A DNA stretch of 64,000 bases, from assembly GCA_041745515.1 (NCBI GenBank), contig JBGTIU010000202.1, positions 1 through 64,000 of the forward strand, written 5' to 3'. The notes below the pieces were generated by a model that was not told the origin of the DNA, made no database searches, and saw nothing but the letters and a program-made list of their open reading frames with translations. Positions 36,626 to 46,519 of this stretch are shown one piece after another. The position numbers and the translations under genes were made by a program. Positions within the stretch are counted from its first letter, which is position 1. Every line of letters starts with the position of its first letter. This DNA comes from JAKFWF01 sp041745515 (lineage in GTDB: Bacteria > Pseudomonadota > Alphaproteobacteria > Rhizobiales > Hyphomicrobiaceae).

Positions 36626-38134
36626 ATGTCCAAGCGTGTTTTGATCGTCGACGACGATCCCGTTCAGCGTCGCCTTCTCGAAGAAACCATCAAGCGTCTG
36701 GGCTTTGACGTCCGTACCGCCTCGACGGGCGAGCAAGCCATCAACATCCTCGAAGGCCCCGAACGCTCTTCGATCTCCCTCGTCCTTCTCGATCTGGTAA
36801 TGGCCGGCCTCGACGGAATGGGCGTCCTGGAACGCTTGCAGGCGAGATCTGGCATCCCACCCATCATCGTACAAACTGCTCACGGCTCTATCGATACCGC
36901 CATCAGCGCCATGCGCGCGGGCGCCGCCGACTTCGTGATCAAGCCGGCAAGCCCGGAACGACTCGCAGTCTCGATCAAGAGCGCGCTCAAGATCGAAGCG
37001 CTCGCCGTTGAGATCGTGCGAATTAAGAAGAAGGTTGACGGCACACTGACCTTCGCCGATCTAATCGTCGAGGGTGAGGCAATGGCGCGCGTCATCGCTT
37101 TGGGGAAGCGGGCAGCGGCGTCGAACATTCCGGTGCTGATCGAAGGTGAGAGCGGCGTGGGCAAGGAGCTGATCGCGCGCGCCATCCAAGGCGAGAGCGA
37201 GCGGGCAGGCCGACCTTTCATAACGGTCAATTGCGGCGCGATCCCTGAAAACCTGATTGAGAGCACACTGTTCGGCCACGAAAAAGGATCGTTCACCGGT
37301 GCTTCCGACAGGCGCACGGGCAAATTCCAGGAGGCCGACAGCGGCACGCTGTTTTTGGACGAAGTTGGCGAGCTGCCCCTCGACGCGCAGGTCAAGCTGC
37401 TGCGCGCATTGCAGGAAGGCGAAATTGACCCGGTCGGCTCGAAGAAGCCTGTCAAGGTGAACTTCCGGCTGATCTCGGCGACCAATCGCGACATGATCCA
37501 ACTGGTCAAAGAGGGCAAGTTCCGGGAAGATCTCTATTATCGCCTAAACGTATTCCCGATCTGGGTGCCGCCGCTGCGCGACCGCCTCGGCGACGTCGGC
37601 GAACTAGCCATGCACTTTCTTGCTCGCTTCGCTGCCGAAGAGGGCAAGCGGGTCCACGGTTTCTCGGATGATGCTCATCGCCTATTGAGCGCCTATAGCT
37701 GGCCGGGCAACGTGCGCCAGCTCGAGAATGCAGTGTTCCGCGCTATCGTGCTTGCTGACGGTCCGCTATTAACGGTAAACGAGTTCCCGCAGATCGCGGC
37801 TCACGTCGATGGCTTCGAGGCCGTCATCCCGGTTGCCCCGGCTGAACTGCAGAAAGCCGCCGCGTATACCGGGCCGGCCCTGTTGGGGGCGGAAAACACA
37901 GTCCCTCGGACGATGGAGATCAAAGCCGGCAGTCAGGCAAGCTCGCTTGGCATCCCTGTGATCAACGAAACTGGTGATGTCCGGCAGCTCGATGCTGTCG
38001 AAGCCGATATGATTCGATTGGCACTGGGGCGCTATCGGGGACACATGACCGAGGTCGCCAAGCGCCTCGGAATTGGGCGTTCCACACTCTACAGAAAAAT
38101 GCAGGAATACGGGCTCGAGACGCGTGCTGGTTAA
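36626..38134 (+). CDS. Sigma-54-dependent response regulator (NtrC family)
   Basis: Receiver domain first (VLIVDDDPVQRR; phosphoacceptor Asp56 in LVLLDLVMAGLDG), then an AAA+ domain with Walker A GESGVGKE (174-181) and the sigma-54 contact loop GSFTGA at 221-226 (canonical GAFTGA has Ala at position 2), Walker B LFLDEVGEL, and SWPGNVRQLENAVFRA. The C-terminus has a Fis-type helix-turn-helix (EVAKRLGIGRSTLYRK). Start ATG 36626 gives MSKRVLIVDDD; the frame begins earlier at 36551. No sensor kinase gene is adjacent, so the partner is unknown. Confidence 0.93.
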   Translation: MSKRVLIVDDDPVQRRLLEETIKRLGFDVRTASTGEQAINILEGPERSSISLVLLDLVMAGLDGMGVLERLQARSGIPPIIVQTAHGSIDTAISAMRAGAADFVIKPASPERLAVSIKSALKIEALAVEIVRIKKKVDGTLTFADLIVEGEAMARVIALGKRAAASNIPVLIEGESGVGKELIARAIQGESERAGRPFITVNCGAIPENLIESTLFGHEKGSFTGASDRRTGKFQEADSGTLFLDEVGELPLDAQVKLLRALQEGEIDPVGSKKPVKVNFRLISATNRDMIQLVKEGKFREDLYYRLNVFPIWVPPLRDRLGDVGELAMHFLARFAAEEGKRVHGFSDDAHRLLSAYSWPGNVRQLENAVFRAIVLADGPLLTVNEFPQIAAHVDGFEAVIPVAPAELQKAAAYTGPALLGAENTVPRTMEIKAGSQASSLGIPVINETGDVRQLDAVEADMIRLALGRYRGHMTEVAKRLGIGRSTLYRKMQEYGLETRAG

Positions 38135-38505
38135 GGCCGAGAGCAGTTCAAGTTAGCCGAGCTTCCAAAGGCGAGCTTTCCCCATCCTGATTTTGTGCAC
38201 TTCGCGGCGAAACCAAGCAAGCGGGCGATGGAGTCGTCGCGAAGCTCGCAGCACGGCACGCGTCGCACACTGCAATTGAACAATTAGCGATCAAGAATGT
38301 TGTATGGTTTAATGGCTTACCGGGCTCAATTGTGATTTCCGTTGCAACCTTGGTTGGCGGAAGTTGACGCAGATTTGCTTCGTTTTGACAGCAATGGCGC
38401 CATAGGCCTGTGCGATCCAAACTCAGATCGCGTCGTGAGCTTGGTTCGGCCTGGTCATCGACGCCGGGCTTAAATAGCGTGCGTCGGTCGGTGTGGAGTA
38501 AGGTA
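38135..38505. other. 371-base non-coding stretch, leader of the L,D-transpeptidase gene
   Basis: No reading frame with coding character was found. The stretch is A+T-richer in its middle (TTGAACAATTAGCGATCAAG near 38276), a likely place for the promoter of the downstream gene, but no consensus can be fixed by eye. A GGAG box at its end precedes ATG 38506. No terminator hairpin with a T-run was seen after the response regulator. Confidence 0.35.
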
Positions 38506-40278
38506 ATGCGTTCGAGTTCGGGATTAGCGATCGGCCGAATCGCCGTGGTGGCGGTCATCGCCGGGCTGGCAACACCAGCTTGGGCCCAATCCCAGCCGGA
38601 CGAGTATCCCAAGCCGGCTGGCGCCGAGTTCGAGGTGGGCGCACCGACCCCGGTGCAAGAGAATGCTGCCAGTACGGGATCGGCCGGACCGTCGGCTCCG
38701 TCGGGTGGCGGCGTCCCTGTTGCGTCTCCAGAAAAATCGACTCCGACTATCGAAGGGACTTTGTCGCCGGTTGCCGTCGATCCGATCATAGCCACTCTGT
38801 TACCGCGACTGGCCAAAGCCGGTGCCGCGCTGTCAAAGGACGAGCGTCTGGCCCTGCAGCAGACGTACGGGAGCGTCCATGCCGCGCCGATCTGGGTCGC
38901 AGACAAGTCAGTCACGCCGCGCGCCACGTTGCTGGCGGCAGAACTCGCTCGCGCCGATGACTGGGGATTGAAGGCATCGGATTTCGACCTGTCGGGCATC
39001 AACACGTCTGACGCTACGGTGGAAAAGCTCGCGGAAATTGAGCTGAAGCTTAGCGTTGCGGTGCTGAAGTATGCCCGCCATGCGCGCGGCGGTCGGGTCG
39101 ATCCTACTCAGCTTTCCAGTTACCTCGACCGTAAGGCGCACTTGATCGCTCCGAAGCGCGTTATCGAGGAATCAGCGCTTGCGCCAGAACCAGATGCCTA
39201 CCTGCGCAGCCTTCATCCACGGCATCCGCAGTTCGAAATGCTGCGGCAAGCCTATTTGAGCCTGCGGGATACGAAGGTTCCCGCAAGCAACAATGTCGGT
39301 GCGGCGCAGCCGAGCGATATTTCGATGGCTGTACCATCCAAAGGCGGCAAAGCCGCGAAGGCGCCGCCTGCCGCGCCAGAGACCGGCAGTGTTCGCAAGC
39401 TCATCGCCAATATGGAAATGTGGCGTTGGATGCCGTCTGATCTAGGCGCGACACACCTGTTCGTCAACGTGCCGGAGTTTCAGTTCCGTTTGATACGTAA
39501 CGATCAGTTGGTGCATACCGAACGTGTCATCACCGGCAAAATCCAAAATCAGACGCCGATTTTCTCCGACATGATGGAAACCGTCGTGTTCAAGCCGACG
39601 TGGAACGTGCCCGACAGCATCAAGGTCAAAGAGCTACTGCCGGCTCTGATGCGGAATCCCGAGGCGCTTGCGCGGCAGGGGCTGCGCGTCGCCTATAACG
39701 GTCGCGAGGTTGATGCTGTCTCGATTAATTGGTCATCGACCGACATCCGTGCGCTGCACGTATTCCAGCCGCCAGGCGAAGCCAATGCGCTTGGCGTTGT
39801 GAAGTTCTTGTTCCCTAACAAGCATGCCGTCTACCTGCACGATACGCCGACCAAGCCCTTGTTCAACGCCACGAGCAGAGCCTTCAGCCACGGCTGTATC
39901 CGAGTGCGCAATCCGGTTCGCCTCGCCGAAATCCTGATGGAAGCCGACCAAAGTTGGAGTCCAGCCAAGGTTAAGGCGCAACTGGCGCCCGGCGCCGTTG
40001 AGAACAATGAGACGGCATTATCGCGTCGGTTTCCCGTGCATATTGCGTATTTTACTGCTTGGGCCAATGACGCCGGCCAAATGCAGTATTTCCGAGATGT
40101 GTACGATTACGAGACAAATATTCATCTCGGCCTCGAGGGCAAAACGCATCTCATCGCGAAAAAGAAGGAAGACAATCTCGGTGCGATTCGGGCCGAAGTC
40201 GTCGGCAGCCTTATTGAGACGAGACCATCGTCTCCAGCGAATCGCGACTGGATGAAAACGATTTTCAACACCAACTGA
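38506..40278 (+). CDS. L,D-transpeptidase, YcbB/LdtD type
   Basis: Large periplasmic L,D-transpeptidase for 3-3 peptidoglycan crosslinks. Signal peptide (GRIAVVAVIAGLATPAWAQ) from ATG 38506, an 80-residue Pro/Ser-rich linker, an N-terminal domain with PEP-binding-like helices (LSVAVLKYARHARGGRVDP), and a YkuD domain at about residues 300-500: MWRWMPSDLGATHLFVNVP, then YLHDTPTKPLF and SRAFSHGCIRVRNPVRLA with the catalytic Cys. Length 590 matches the YcbB class. The longer frame from 38410 is rejected because ATG 38506 follows a GGAG box. Confidence 0.92.
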   Translation: MRSSSGLAIGRIAVVAVIAGLATPAWAQSQPDEYPKPAGAEFEVGAPTPVQENAASTGSAGPSAPSGGGVPVASPEKSTPTIEGTLSPVAVDPIIATLLPRLAKAGAALSKDERLALQQTYGSVHAAPIWVADKSVTPRATLLAAELARADDWGLKASDFDLSGINTSDATVEKLAEIELKLSVAVLKYARHARGGRVDPTQLSSYLDRKAHLIAPKRVIEESALAPEPDAYLRSLHPRHPQFEMLRQAYLSLRDTKVPASNNVGAAQPSDISMAVPSKGGKAAKAPPAAPETGSVRKLIANMEMWRWMPSDLGATHLFVNVPEFQFRLIRNDQLVHTERVITGKIQNQTPIFSDMMETVVFKPTWNVPDSIKVKELLPALMRNPEALARQGLRVAYNGREVDAVSINWSSTDIRALHVFQPPGEANALGVVKFLFPNKHAVYLHDTPTKPLFNATSRAFSHGCIRVRNPVRLAEILMEADQSWSPAKVKAQLAPGAVENNETALSRRFPVHIAYFTAWANDAGQMQYFRDVYDYETNIHLGLEGKTHLIAKKKEDNLGAIRAEVVGSLIETRPSSPANRDWMKTIFNTN

Positions 40279-40388
40279 CCGGGCATGTCCTCGCGCGCAA
40301 GCGTCGACTTGGGGAGGAAACGCGTTGTTGGCATCGCGAGGTTGCCGAGGGCTTCCCAGCGATACACCTGAGGGGTTAGTCTCGACCG

Positions 40389-41060
40389 ATGACAAGTCGT
40401 CGCCAGCTTCGACCGATCAGACCCATGAGTTCGGGCAAGCCCTCGACTTACGCAGTCCCGCGCCAAGCCACGGACGCAAAATCGGACTACCTCGATGGTC
40501 AGTTACTGATTGCCATGCCATCGATGACCGACAAGCGGTTCGCGCGTTCCGTAATCTACCTGTGCACACATTCGGCGGAAGGCGCCATGGGGCTGGTTCT
40601 GAACCAGCGCGCCCGTCACCTCAGCTTTCCGAAACTACTGGCGCAACTGGACATCGTTCTTTCCGGCCCGCCGGATGAGCTGCCTGATGACAATCGCGTC
40701 ATGGATGTGCGGGTTGGGGGGCCCGTCGACACCAAACGCGGTTTCGTGCTGCACAGCGCCGATTATTCCGCCGAGTCGAATACGATGGCGATCGACACGA
40801 GCATAAGTTTAACCGCAACTTTGGACATCTTGAAAGCGATGGCGAATGGACGGGGGCCGCATCAAGCGATCCTTGCCCTTGGCTACGCCGGTTGGGCTCC
40901 CGGTCAGCTCGAAGCCGAAATCCAGCACAATGGCTGGCTGAATTGTCCGGCCGACCCTGAATTGATTTTCGAAAGTGACATAGACCTCATGTACGGCCAG
41001 GCCATGGCTAGGATCGGGATCGACCTTTCGCATTTCGTAAGCGACGCCGGGCATGCCTGA
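40389..41060 (+). CDS. YqgE/AlgH family protein
   Basis: A 223-residue member of a conserved family (UPF0301). Recognisable parts are YLDGQLLIAMPSMTDKRFA, CTHSAEGAMGLVLNQ, VGGPVDTKRGFVLHS and LGYAGWAPGQLEAEIQHNGW. The biochemical role is not established. An in-frame ATG at 40425 would drop 12 residues of a basic N-terminus. It lies 110 bases after the L,D-transpeptidase gene and is convergent with the GGDEF/EAL gene, 9 bases away. Confidence 0.93.
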   Translation: MTSRRQLRPIRPMSSGKPSTYAVPRQATDAKSDYLDGQLLIAMPSMTDKRFARSVIYLCTHSAEGAMGLVLNQRARHLSFPKLLAQLDIVLSGPPDELPDDNRVMDVRVGGPVDTKRGFVLHSADYSAESNTMAIDTSISLTATLDILKAMANGRGPHQAILALGYAGWAPGQLEAEIQHNGWLNCPADPELIFESDIDLMYGQAMARIGIDLSHFVSDAGHA

Positions 41061-41069
41061 AGATTATGA

Positions 41070-44000
41070 CTAGCGCCGGTGAGAACCTGCCAATTTGGCC
41101 AGACTGGCGGCTATTGCCGGTGGCAGCCCTTCAAGATTGGGGAGCTGAGGCGCTGGCGGCCGTGTGCGCAAGCTTGGAGGCGCGGGCGTCAAAGCAGGCG
41201 GACCCGGTTCGCCCAACGGCAGCGGCGGCAACGCAAAAGTGGGTATCGGCCCCCGTGACGCCGGCGATCCTGTCGCCTGGGTCGTCCGCATTGGAACTTG
41301 CGCTCCCGATGGGAAAAGCGTTGGCGATACGGATTGCGAAGCGCGCAACGGTGTCTGCGGCATGGATGGCAGTGCCGGCGGCGCGGCTCCCTGCGGATTG
41401 CGTGGGCGTAAACGCATGGCGCCGGTCGGCAGCTCGCCAGCAGTTCTGGGTCGATTGGCACTTGCTGCTGATTGAGTACCGTTGGAATTGCCAGGCGATC
41501 CTGGTGCGACGGACCTTTGCTTCGCTGGCTTGCGTTTCGGGGTGGCTGCACCGGCCTCATTTGCGTTGATCATCGCGGCTTCAGGCACCGGCTGGTCCAT
41601 CCGCGGTTTGAGGCGGAAGAAGCCGCGGCGCTGCAATTTGCGTTCCGACTTGCGAATAACCTTGAGCATTGACATCACATCTCGCTCGGACATCGCTTCG
41701 CCGTAGTAAAATCCTTGAGCGTATTCACAACCGATCGACCGTAGGAAGCCGACATCGGAGGACGCTTCGACCCCTTCCGCCACGACTTTACGCCCAAGTT
41801 CGTGGCTCATTGCGACGATCGAACGAACGATGACCGAGCCGGGGCCGCCATCGCTGCTCGATTGCACCAGCGACCTGTCGAGCTTGATAGTATCGAACGG
41901 AAAACGGTGCAGGTAGGAAAGTGAAGAGTAGCCGGTGCCGAAGTCGTCGAGCGCCAATACGGCACCGGCTGATCGCAGCCATTCGAGGATCTCGACAGCC
42001 TGTTCGGGATTTTCCATTACCAGGCTTTCAGTGACTTCCAGCCGAAGCGAACCGTGCGGTACGATCTGGCGACCGAGAATGTGCCTGATCTCCTGGACCA
42101 GATCCTGTCGGAACAGCTGCTTGCTCGATACGTTAACGCTGACGAACAGCGGATTATCCGGGCGCGGAAGTTCCCTCTGCCAGCGGGCCGCGTCACTAGC
42201 CGCCTTTGTCAGGACATAAGACCCGAGCTTGACGATCAGGTCGCTTTCCTCTGCTACCGGAATGAATTCGGCCGGGTTGAGCATGCCGAGCTTCGGGTGT
42301 TGCCAGCGTACCAACGCTTCGAAACCTGCTAATTCCTCTGTTGGGAGATAGATGATCGGCTGATACAAAACCTTGAGCTGCTTCTTTTCGAGTGCGGCGC
42401 GCAGGTCGCTTTCGATCATGACGCGATCGTCGCGCTCGCCGTGCATCTCGGGCGTAAATATCTCGATCCGGTCAGAGCCGCCGCGTTTGGCCCGATACAT
42501 TGCCATCTCGGCATCTTTGAGCAACCCTGGCGATGTCGTGTCCGGTCCCGCATATATGGCGATGCCGATCGAAGCCGTGAGCACGATATCCTTGCCGGCG
42601 ATTTTTATGGGTGAACGCAGGCTCCGTCGCACTCGCTCGGCCAGCATGGCCAATTCGCGAGGATCCTGCTCCGTCATCAGCAGCAACGCAAACTGGTCTC
42701 CACCGACGCGTGCCAAAGTGTCCAGTGCCGTCAAGTGCCGTGACAGCCGCCGCGCCACTGTCAGGAGCAAACTGTCGCCGACGATCAGGCCGAACGAGGA
42801 ATTGACGCTCTTGAACTTATCGATGTCGATGAAAAGAAGCGTCGGCCGTACCTGTGCATCGTCCTTGGCCCGCACAATCCCGACGTTGAGCCGATCAAGG
42901 AAGAGCTCGCGGTTGGGCATCCCTGTCAGACTGTCGTGGACTGCGTCGTGCATCAGCCGTTCCTGCGACCGCTTATGGTCGGTGATATCGCGCATCAAAC
43001 CCATGCAACGCAACGCGCGCCGATCGGAGGTCGGCACGCTGGCGCCTTCGAGCTCGAACCATCTGTAGGAACTATCGGCATGCCGCATGCGGAATTCGAT
43101 GCGCAAAGGCCCACCTGCCTTTTCTCGCACGGACCACAAGAGCAGCCGAAACCGTTCGCGATCGGCCGCATGCAGATGTTTAACGAAATCCTCGACTTTC
43201 GCCGATAGCTCGCCGGCATTGACGCCTAGTGCCATCTCCACGAATGGCGACACCTTGACCTCGTCGCGGCGCGCGCTCCACTCCCAAGTGGCCGCGCCCG
43301 CGCTCTCGATCGCCTCGGAGCGCGCCTGTAGCTCGTTGGCGGACGCTCCGTAGAGCGGTTCTGAGGTGCGGAACGCAAATTGCGTGACCGTGAAACCGAC
43401 GAGCACGACGAGCAGCACCAGCCCGGCCATCAGGCTCGAAACCACGATATCGCCAGAGAGTTTGCCGGTCAGCGTGACTCCAGCCCCAAAAACCCAGACG
43501 AGGAACAGCATCCAGGTCGGCACCAAGGCCAACGCTCGATCCTGGCCGCGCAACGCCAGGAAGGCCGTCAACAGACCGCCGGCGACGCCGAGAACGACGA
43601 ACGACAATCGCGCGAATGTCGCTGCTAATCGCGGGTCGATGATTGCAATGGCGACCAGCGCCAGTTGGGCGATCATCCACACACCCATCAGCATTCTGAT
43701 GAAGCCCAGCCATGAGCCGATCCGCAGGAAGGTGTGGAGGAAGACGACGAAGGACGCGGCTACCGCTGACTCGGTCGCGGCACGGTAGACGGCGTTGTCC
43801 TCGGGTCTCAGCTGGAACAGTTTGTGAAAGAAGCCGAAATCAACGCACAGATAACCTAATACGCACCACGTCAATAGAGCGGCACTCGGGAAGATCGCCT
43901 TGTGATTGGCGGCAAAAACCGCCGTCAGGAAGACCGCGAGCAGGACCGTGATGCCGAGCAAAATACCGTTCCAAAGCTGGCGCTCTCGCGCCTTCACTTC

Positions 44001-44558
44001 GTATTCGATCGGCTTCCACAGGTAGATCCGCGCGAATCGGTCGGAGGAAAGTTCCGCCGCATATGTGATTGTTTGACCGGGATCGAGCGTAATGCGGAAG
44101 ATATCGGCCCGGTCGCTCTTGATGCGATCCGGCAGGAAGCCCAGCGACGGGGTCACCAGTTCGATCCGGCGTGCGTCGAGATCCGGCCAGACAATGCCCG
44201 AACCGATCACGTTGTAACGTTCGGCTGTCAACCAGCGCTCGATCGGCTTGTCGGTTTGGTTCTGCAGAGCGAACACGACCCAACTCGGCGAGGTGCCTAT
44301 CGTCGCCGCCCGAACTGACATGCGCCCTGCTGCTCCGTCGACTCCGGCCGTGTCGACCTGGAGGTTGTCACCTCGCGACTCATGCAGTTCACCCAAAGCC
44401 GTGATCTCGATGCGGTCCTGATCGGGCGCTACAGGTATGGCCTTCAAAGCCGCGGCAGGCGCGGCGAACGTCAGGGTCGAGAAGACGAGTACAGACGCGG
44501 CCCAGCTTGGCCAGCGCAGAATTGCCAGTTGGAGTCTCGACTCAGCCGCACCGCTCAT
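41070..44558 (-). CDS. Membrane-anchored GGDEF/EAL protein with 7TMR-DISM-like N-terminus and PAS domain
   Basis: A 1162-residue cyclic-di-GMP protein. It has an N-terminal signal segment, a periplasmic domain to about residue 185, seven hydrophobic segments (about 195-395), a PAS-like domain (about 410-540; EWSARRDEVKVSPF, RHADSSYRWFELEG), a GGDEF domain whose signature reads VGGDQF near residue 620 (Glu replaced by Gln, so synthase activity is doubtful), an EAL domain with FEALVRWQHPKLGMLNPAEF, DDFGTGYSSLSYLHRFP and GVEASSDVGFLRS, and a Pro/Ala-rich tail of about 175 residues. It is likely a phosphodiesterase. Its start overlaps the GNAT stop (ATGA). Confidence 0.9.
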   Translation of the reverse strand: MSGAAESRLQLAILRWPSWAASVLVFSTLTFAAPAAALKAIPVAPDQDRIEITALGELHESRGDNLQVDTAGVDGAAGRMSVRAATIGTSPSWVVFALQNQTDKPIERWLTAERYNVIGSGIVWPDLDARRIELVTPSLGFLPDRIKSDRADIFRITLDPGQTITYAAELSSDRFARIYLWKPIEYEVKARERQLWNGILLGITVLLAVFLTAVFAANHKAIFPSAALLTWCVLGYLCVDFGFFHKLFQLRPEDNAVYRAATESAVAASFVVFLHTFLRIGSWLGFIRMLMGVWMIAQLALVAIAIIDPRLAATFARLSFVVLGVAGGLLTAFLALRGQDRALALVPTWMLFLVWVFGAGVTLTGKLSGDIVVSSLMAGLVLLVVLVGFTVTQFAFRTSEPLYGASANELQARSEAIESAGAATWEWSARRDEVKVSPFVEMALGVNAGELSAKVEDFVKHLHAADRERFRLLLWSVREKAGGPLRIEFRMRHADSSYRWFELEGASVPTSDRRALRCMGLMRDITDHKRSQERLMHDAVHDSLTGMPNRELFLDRLNVGIVRAKDDAQVRPTLLFIDIDKFKSVNSSFGLIVGDSLLLTVARRLSRHLTALDTLARVGGDQFALLLMTEQDPRELAMLAERVRRSLRSPIKIAGKDIVLTASIGIAIYAGPDTTSPGLLKDAEMAMYRAKRGGSDRIEIFTPEMHGERDDRVMIESDLRAALEKKQLKVLYQPIIYLPTEELAGFEALVRWQHPKLGMLNPAEFIPVAEESDLIVKLGSYVLTKAASDAARWQRELPRPDNPLFVSVNVSSKQLFRQDLVQEIRHILGRQIVPHGSLRLEVTESLVMENPEQAVEILEWLRSAGAVLALDDFGTGYSSLSYLHRFPFDTIKLDRSLVQSSSDGGPGSVIVRSIVAMSHELGRKVVAEGVEASSDVGFLRSIGCEYAQGFYYGEAMSERDVMSMLKVIRKSERKLQRRGFFRLKPRMDQPVPEAAMINANEAGAATPKRKPAKQRSVAPGSPGNSNGTQSAASANRPRTAGELPTGAMRLRPRNPQGAAPPALPSMPQTPLRASQSVSPTLFPSGAQVPMRTTQATGSPASRGPIPTFALPPLPLGEPGPPALTPAPPSLRTRPPAPQLPNLEGLPPAIAASLAKLAGSHRR

Positions 44559-45160
44559 GCAATCGCCTTTGTAGTCGGACGGGAATCATCCGAAAGCAGT
44601 GAAAACACCAGGTGGTCGCGCCATTGTCCCTCGATCTTCAGATAGCTCCGCGCCAAACCTTCCTGACAGAAACCATTGCGCTCGAGTACGCGAATCGATG
44701 ACTGATTGTGGGGCAAACAGGCTGCCTCCAGCCGATGCAGTTTGAGTTCGTCGAAGACGAACGGCACGGTCGCCCGGACGGCTTTGGTCATCAGCCCGCG
44801 ATTGGCGTATGGAGCACCCAGCCAGTAGCCGAGCGAAGCAGCCTGCGTCACCCCTCTGCGCACGTTGCTCAGCGTCAATCCCCCAATCAGCGTTTCGTCG
44901 GCGCCGGCGAGGATAAAAAACGCATAGCCCGTATCGTCTTTTAGATCGCGCTGATAGTGTCGGAGTCGGCGTCTGAAGGCGGTTCGCGAAAGTTCGTCGC
45001 TCGACCATTGCGGTTCCCATGGCACGAGATGCGCACGGCTTCGATTGCGCAATTCCGCCCAAACGCCGTAGTCACCCATTGCCGGCGGGCGCAGCAGCAA
45101 ATCCTGTGCCCGCACCAGTGGGTAGTAGTCTCCAATCAGTCCGCTGCGCAGAAATGCCAT
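44555..45160 (-). CDS. GNAT-family acetyltransferase, RimJ/RimL-like
   Basis: A 201-residue GNAT with RimJ-type features: RPPAMGDYGVWAELRNRSRA near the start, the acetyl-CoA segment LGYWLGAPYANRGLMTKAVR, and LEAACLPHNQSSIRVLERNG, typical of ribosomal-protein alanine N-acetyltransferases. The substrate is inferred from family only. Its stop overlaps the start of the GGDEF/EAL gene (ATGA), and the M16 peptidase gene ends 24 bases upstream, so it belongs to the long minus-strand string. Confidence 0.88.
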   Translation of the reverse strand: MAFLRSGLIGDYYPLVRAQDLLLRPPAMGDYGVWAELRNRSRAHLVPWEPQWSSDELSRTAFRRRLRHYQRDLKDDTGYAFFILAGADETLIGGLTLSNVRRGVTQAASLGYWLGAPYANRGLMTKAVRATVPFVFDELKLHRLEAACLPHNQSSIRVLERNGFCQEGLARSYLKIEGQWRDHLVFSLLSDDSRPTTKAIA

Positions 45161-45184
45161 TACTGCCTCGCTTCATCGTCCAGA

Positions 45185-46519
45185 TCATGATTTTGCGGGA
45201 GTTGGGACCGGTCGAGATAAATGTACTGAAGCGGATTCGCCAAAAACGCCCATGCGGCTCGCTGCGTCGGCGAATCCGCGCGAGCGCTTTCCGGCGCCGA
45301 CCACGGCCACGGACGCGACGGACTTAGTTACCATCGTTTCGGCAAGCATGCGGATCGCCTCCGGTGTCACCGCGTCGACAAAGCCGATGAGTTCGTCGGC
45401 GCCGATCAGGCGACCCGCGACAAGCAGTTGGCGCGCCATCTGCTCGGCACGGGCGGAAGAGCTCTCCAGCCCCATCAATAGACCAGCTTTTAGTTGCGAT
45501 TTCGATCTGGCAATCTCCCGTTCTGTTGCCACTTCGCTCGCCGCACGACGCAACTCTCGACCGACAATTTCGATCAGTTCTGCCATCATCCCCGGCCCTG
45601 TTGCAGCATGGACGGCAAACAGGCCGGTGTCGCCAAGCCCCCAGGCGGAGGAATAGATCGAGTAGCAAAGGCCACGATTTTCCCGCGCCTCCTGAAACAA
45701 TCGCGACGACATACCCCCTCCCAGCAAGCCCGACAGAACTTGCGCCGCATAAAAACCCGGATCACGGTACGACGGGCTGGGATAGCCCGCCAGCAGATGA
45801 CTTTGCTCAAAAGACTTGGTCGCGTGCCGCGCACCTCCTTGATAACTGGCTGGAATCCCCTTTTCGACCTGCTGCGCATTGAGCGAACCAAATAGGGCTG
45901 TAACGTGACGTACAAACTGCTCGTGGTCGATGGCGCCTGCCGAGGCAATAACCATGTTGGCGCTTTGATAGTGACGCTTCAGAAAGGAGCGCAGATCTGC
46001 AGCAGTAATCGCCGAGACGCTGGCCGGCGTTCCAATAATCGGGCGGCCAACCGGCTGATCGGGGTAAGCGACTTCCTGCACGAGATCATAAGCAAGCTCT
46101 TCCGGACTGTCTTTGATCCCAGCGATCTCCTGCAGAATTACTTCTTTTTCGCGGGCCAGATCTTCTTCCGCAAACCGGCTCTCCTGCAGAATATCGGCCA
46201 GAATATCGAGCGCAACACCCTCGTCGCCCTTCAGAACGCGAGCGTAATAGGCCGTGGTCTCCAAACTGGTCGCGGCATTGAGATCACCGCCGACCTGCTC
46301 GATCTCCTCGGCAATCGCCCGTGCACTGCGTCTCGTCGTGCCTTTGAACGCCATATGCTCGAGCAGGTGCGAAATGCCCTGCTCGTTCAAATTTTCGTGC
46401 CGCGCACCGGTCGCCACCCAGATCCCGAGAGAAATTGTTTCCAGATGCGGCATACGGTGTGTGACAATCCGCAATCCGTTGCCAAGCGTCGTAAGTTCGG
46501 TCCCCTTCGTTGCGGTCAT
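45185..46519 (-). CDS. M16-family zinc peptidase (processing-peptidase-like)
   Basis: Metallopeptidase of the mitochondrial-processing-peptidase-like group. The inverted zinc motif HLLEH is at residues 51-55 and a third ligand Glu131 is 76 residues later, as the family requires. Other landmarks are NAATSLETTAYYARVL and GGGMSSRLFQEARENRGLCY. ATG 46519 gives MTATKGTEL; the start overlaps the thrC stop (TGATG). The longer frame to 46765 is not used. It probably degrades or processes peptides; the target is unknown. Confidence 0.93.
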   Translation of the reverse strand: MTATKGTELTTLGNGLRIVTHRMPHLETISLGIWVATGARHENLNEQGISHLLEHMAFKGTTRRSARAIAEEIEQVGGDLNAATSLETTAYYARVLKGDEGVALDILADILQESRFAEEDLAREKEVILQEIAGIKDSPEELAYDLVQEVAYPDQPVGRPIIGTPASVSAITAADLRSFLKRHYQSANMVIASAGAIDHEQFVRHVTALFGSLNAQQVEKGIPASYQGGARHATKSFEQSHLLAGYPSPSYRDPGFYAAQVLSGLLGGGMSSRLFQEARENRGLCYSIYSSAWGLGDTGLFAVHAATGPGMMAELIEIVGRELRRAASEVATEREIARSKSQLKAGLLMGLESSSARAEQMARQLLVAGRLIGADELIGFVDAVTPEAIRMLAETMVTKSVASVAVVGAGKRSRGFADAASRMGVFGESASVHLSRPVPTPAKS

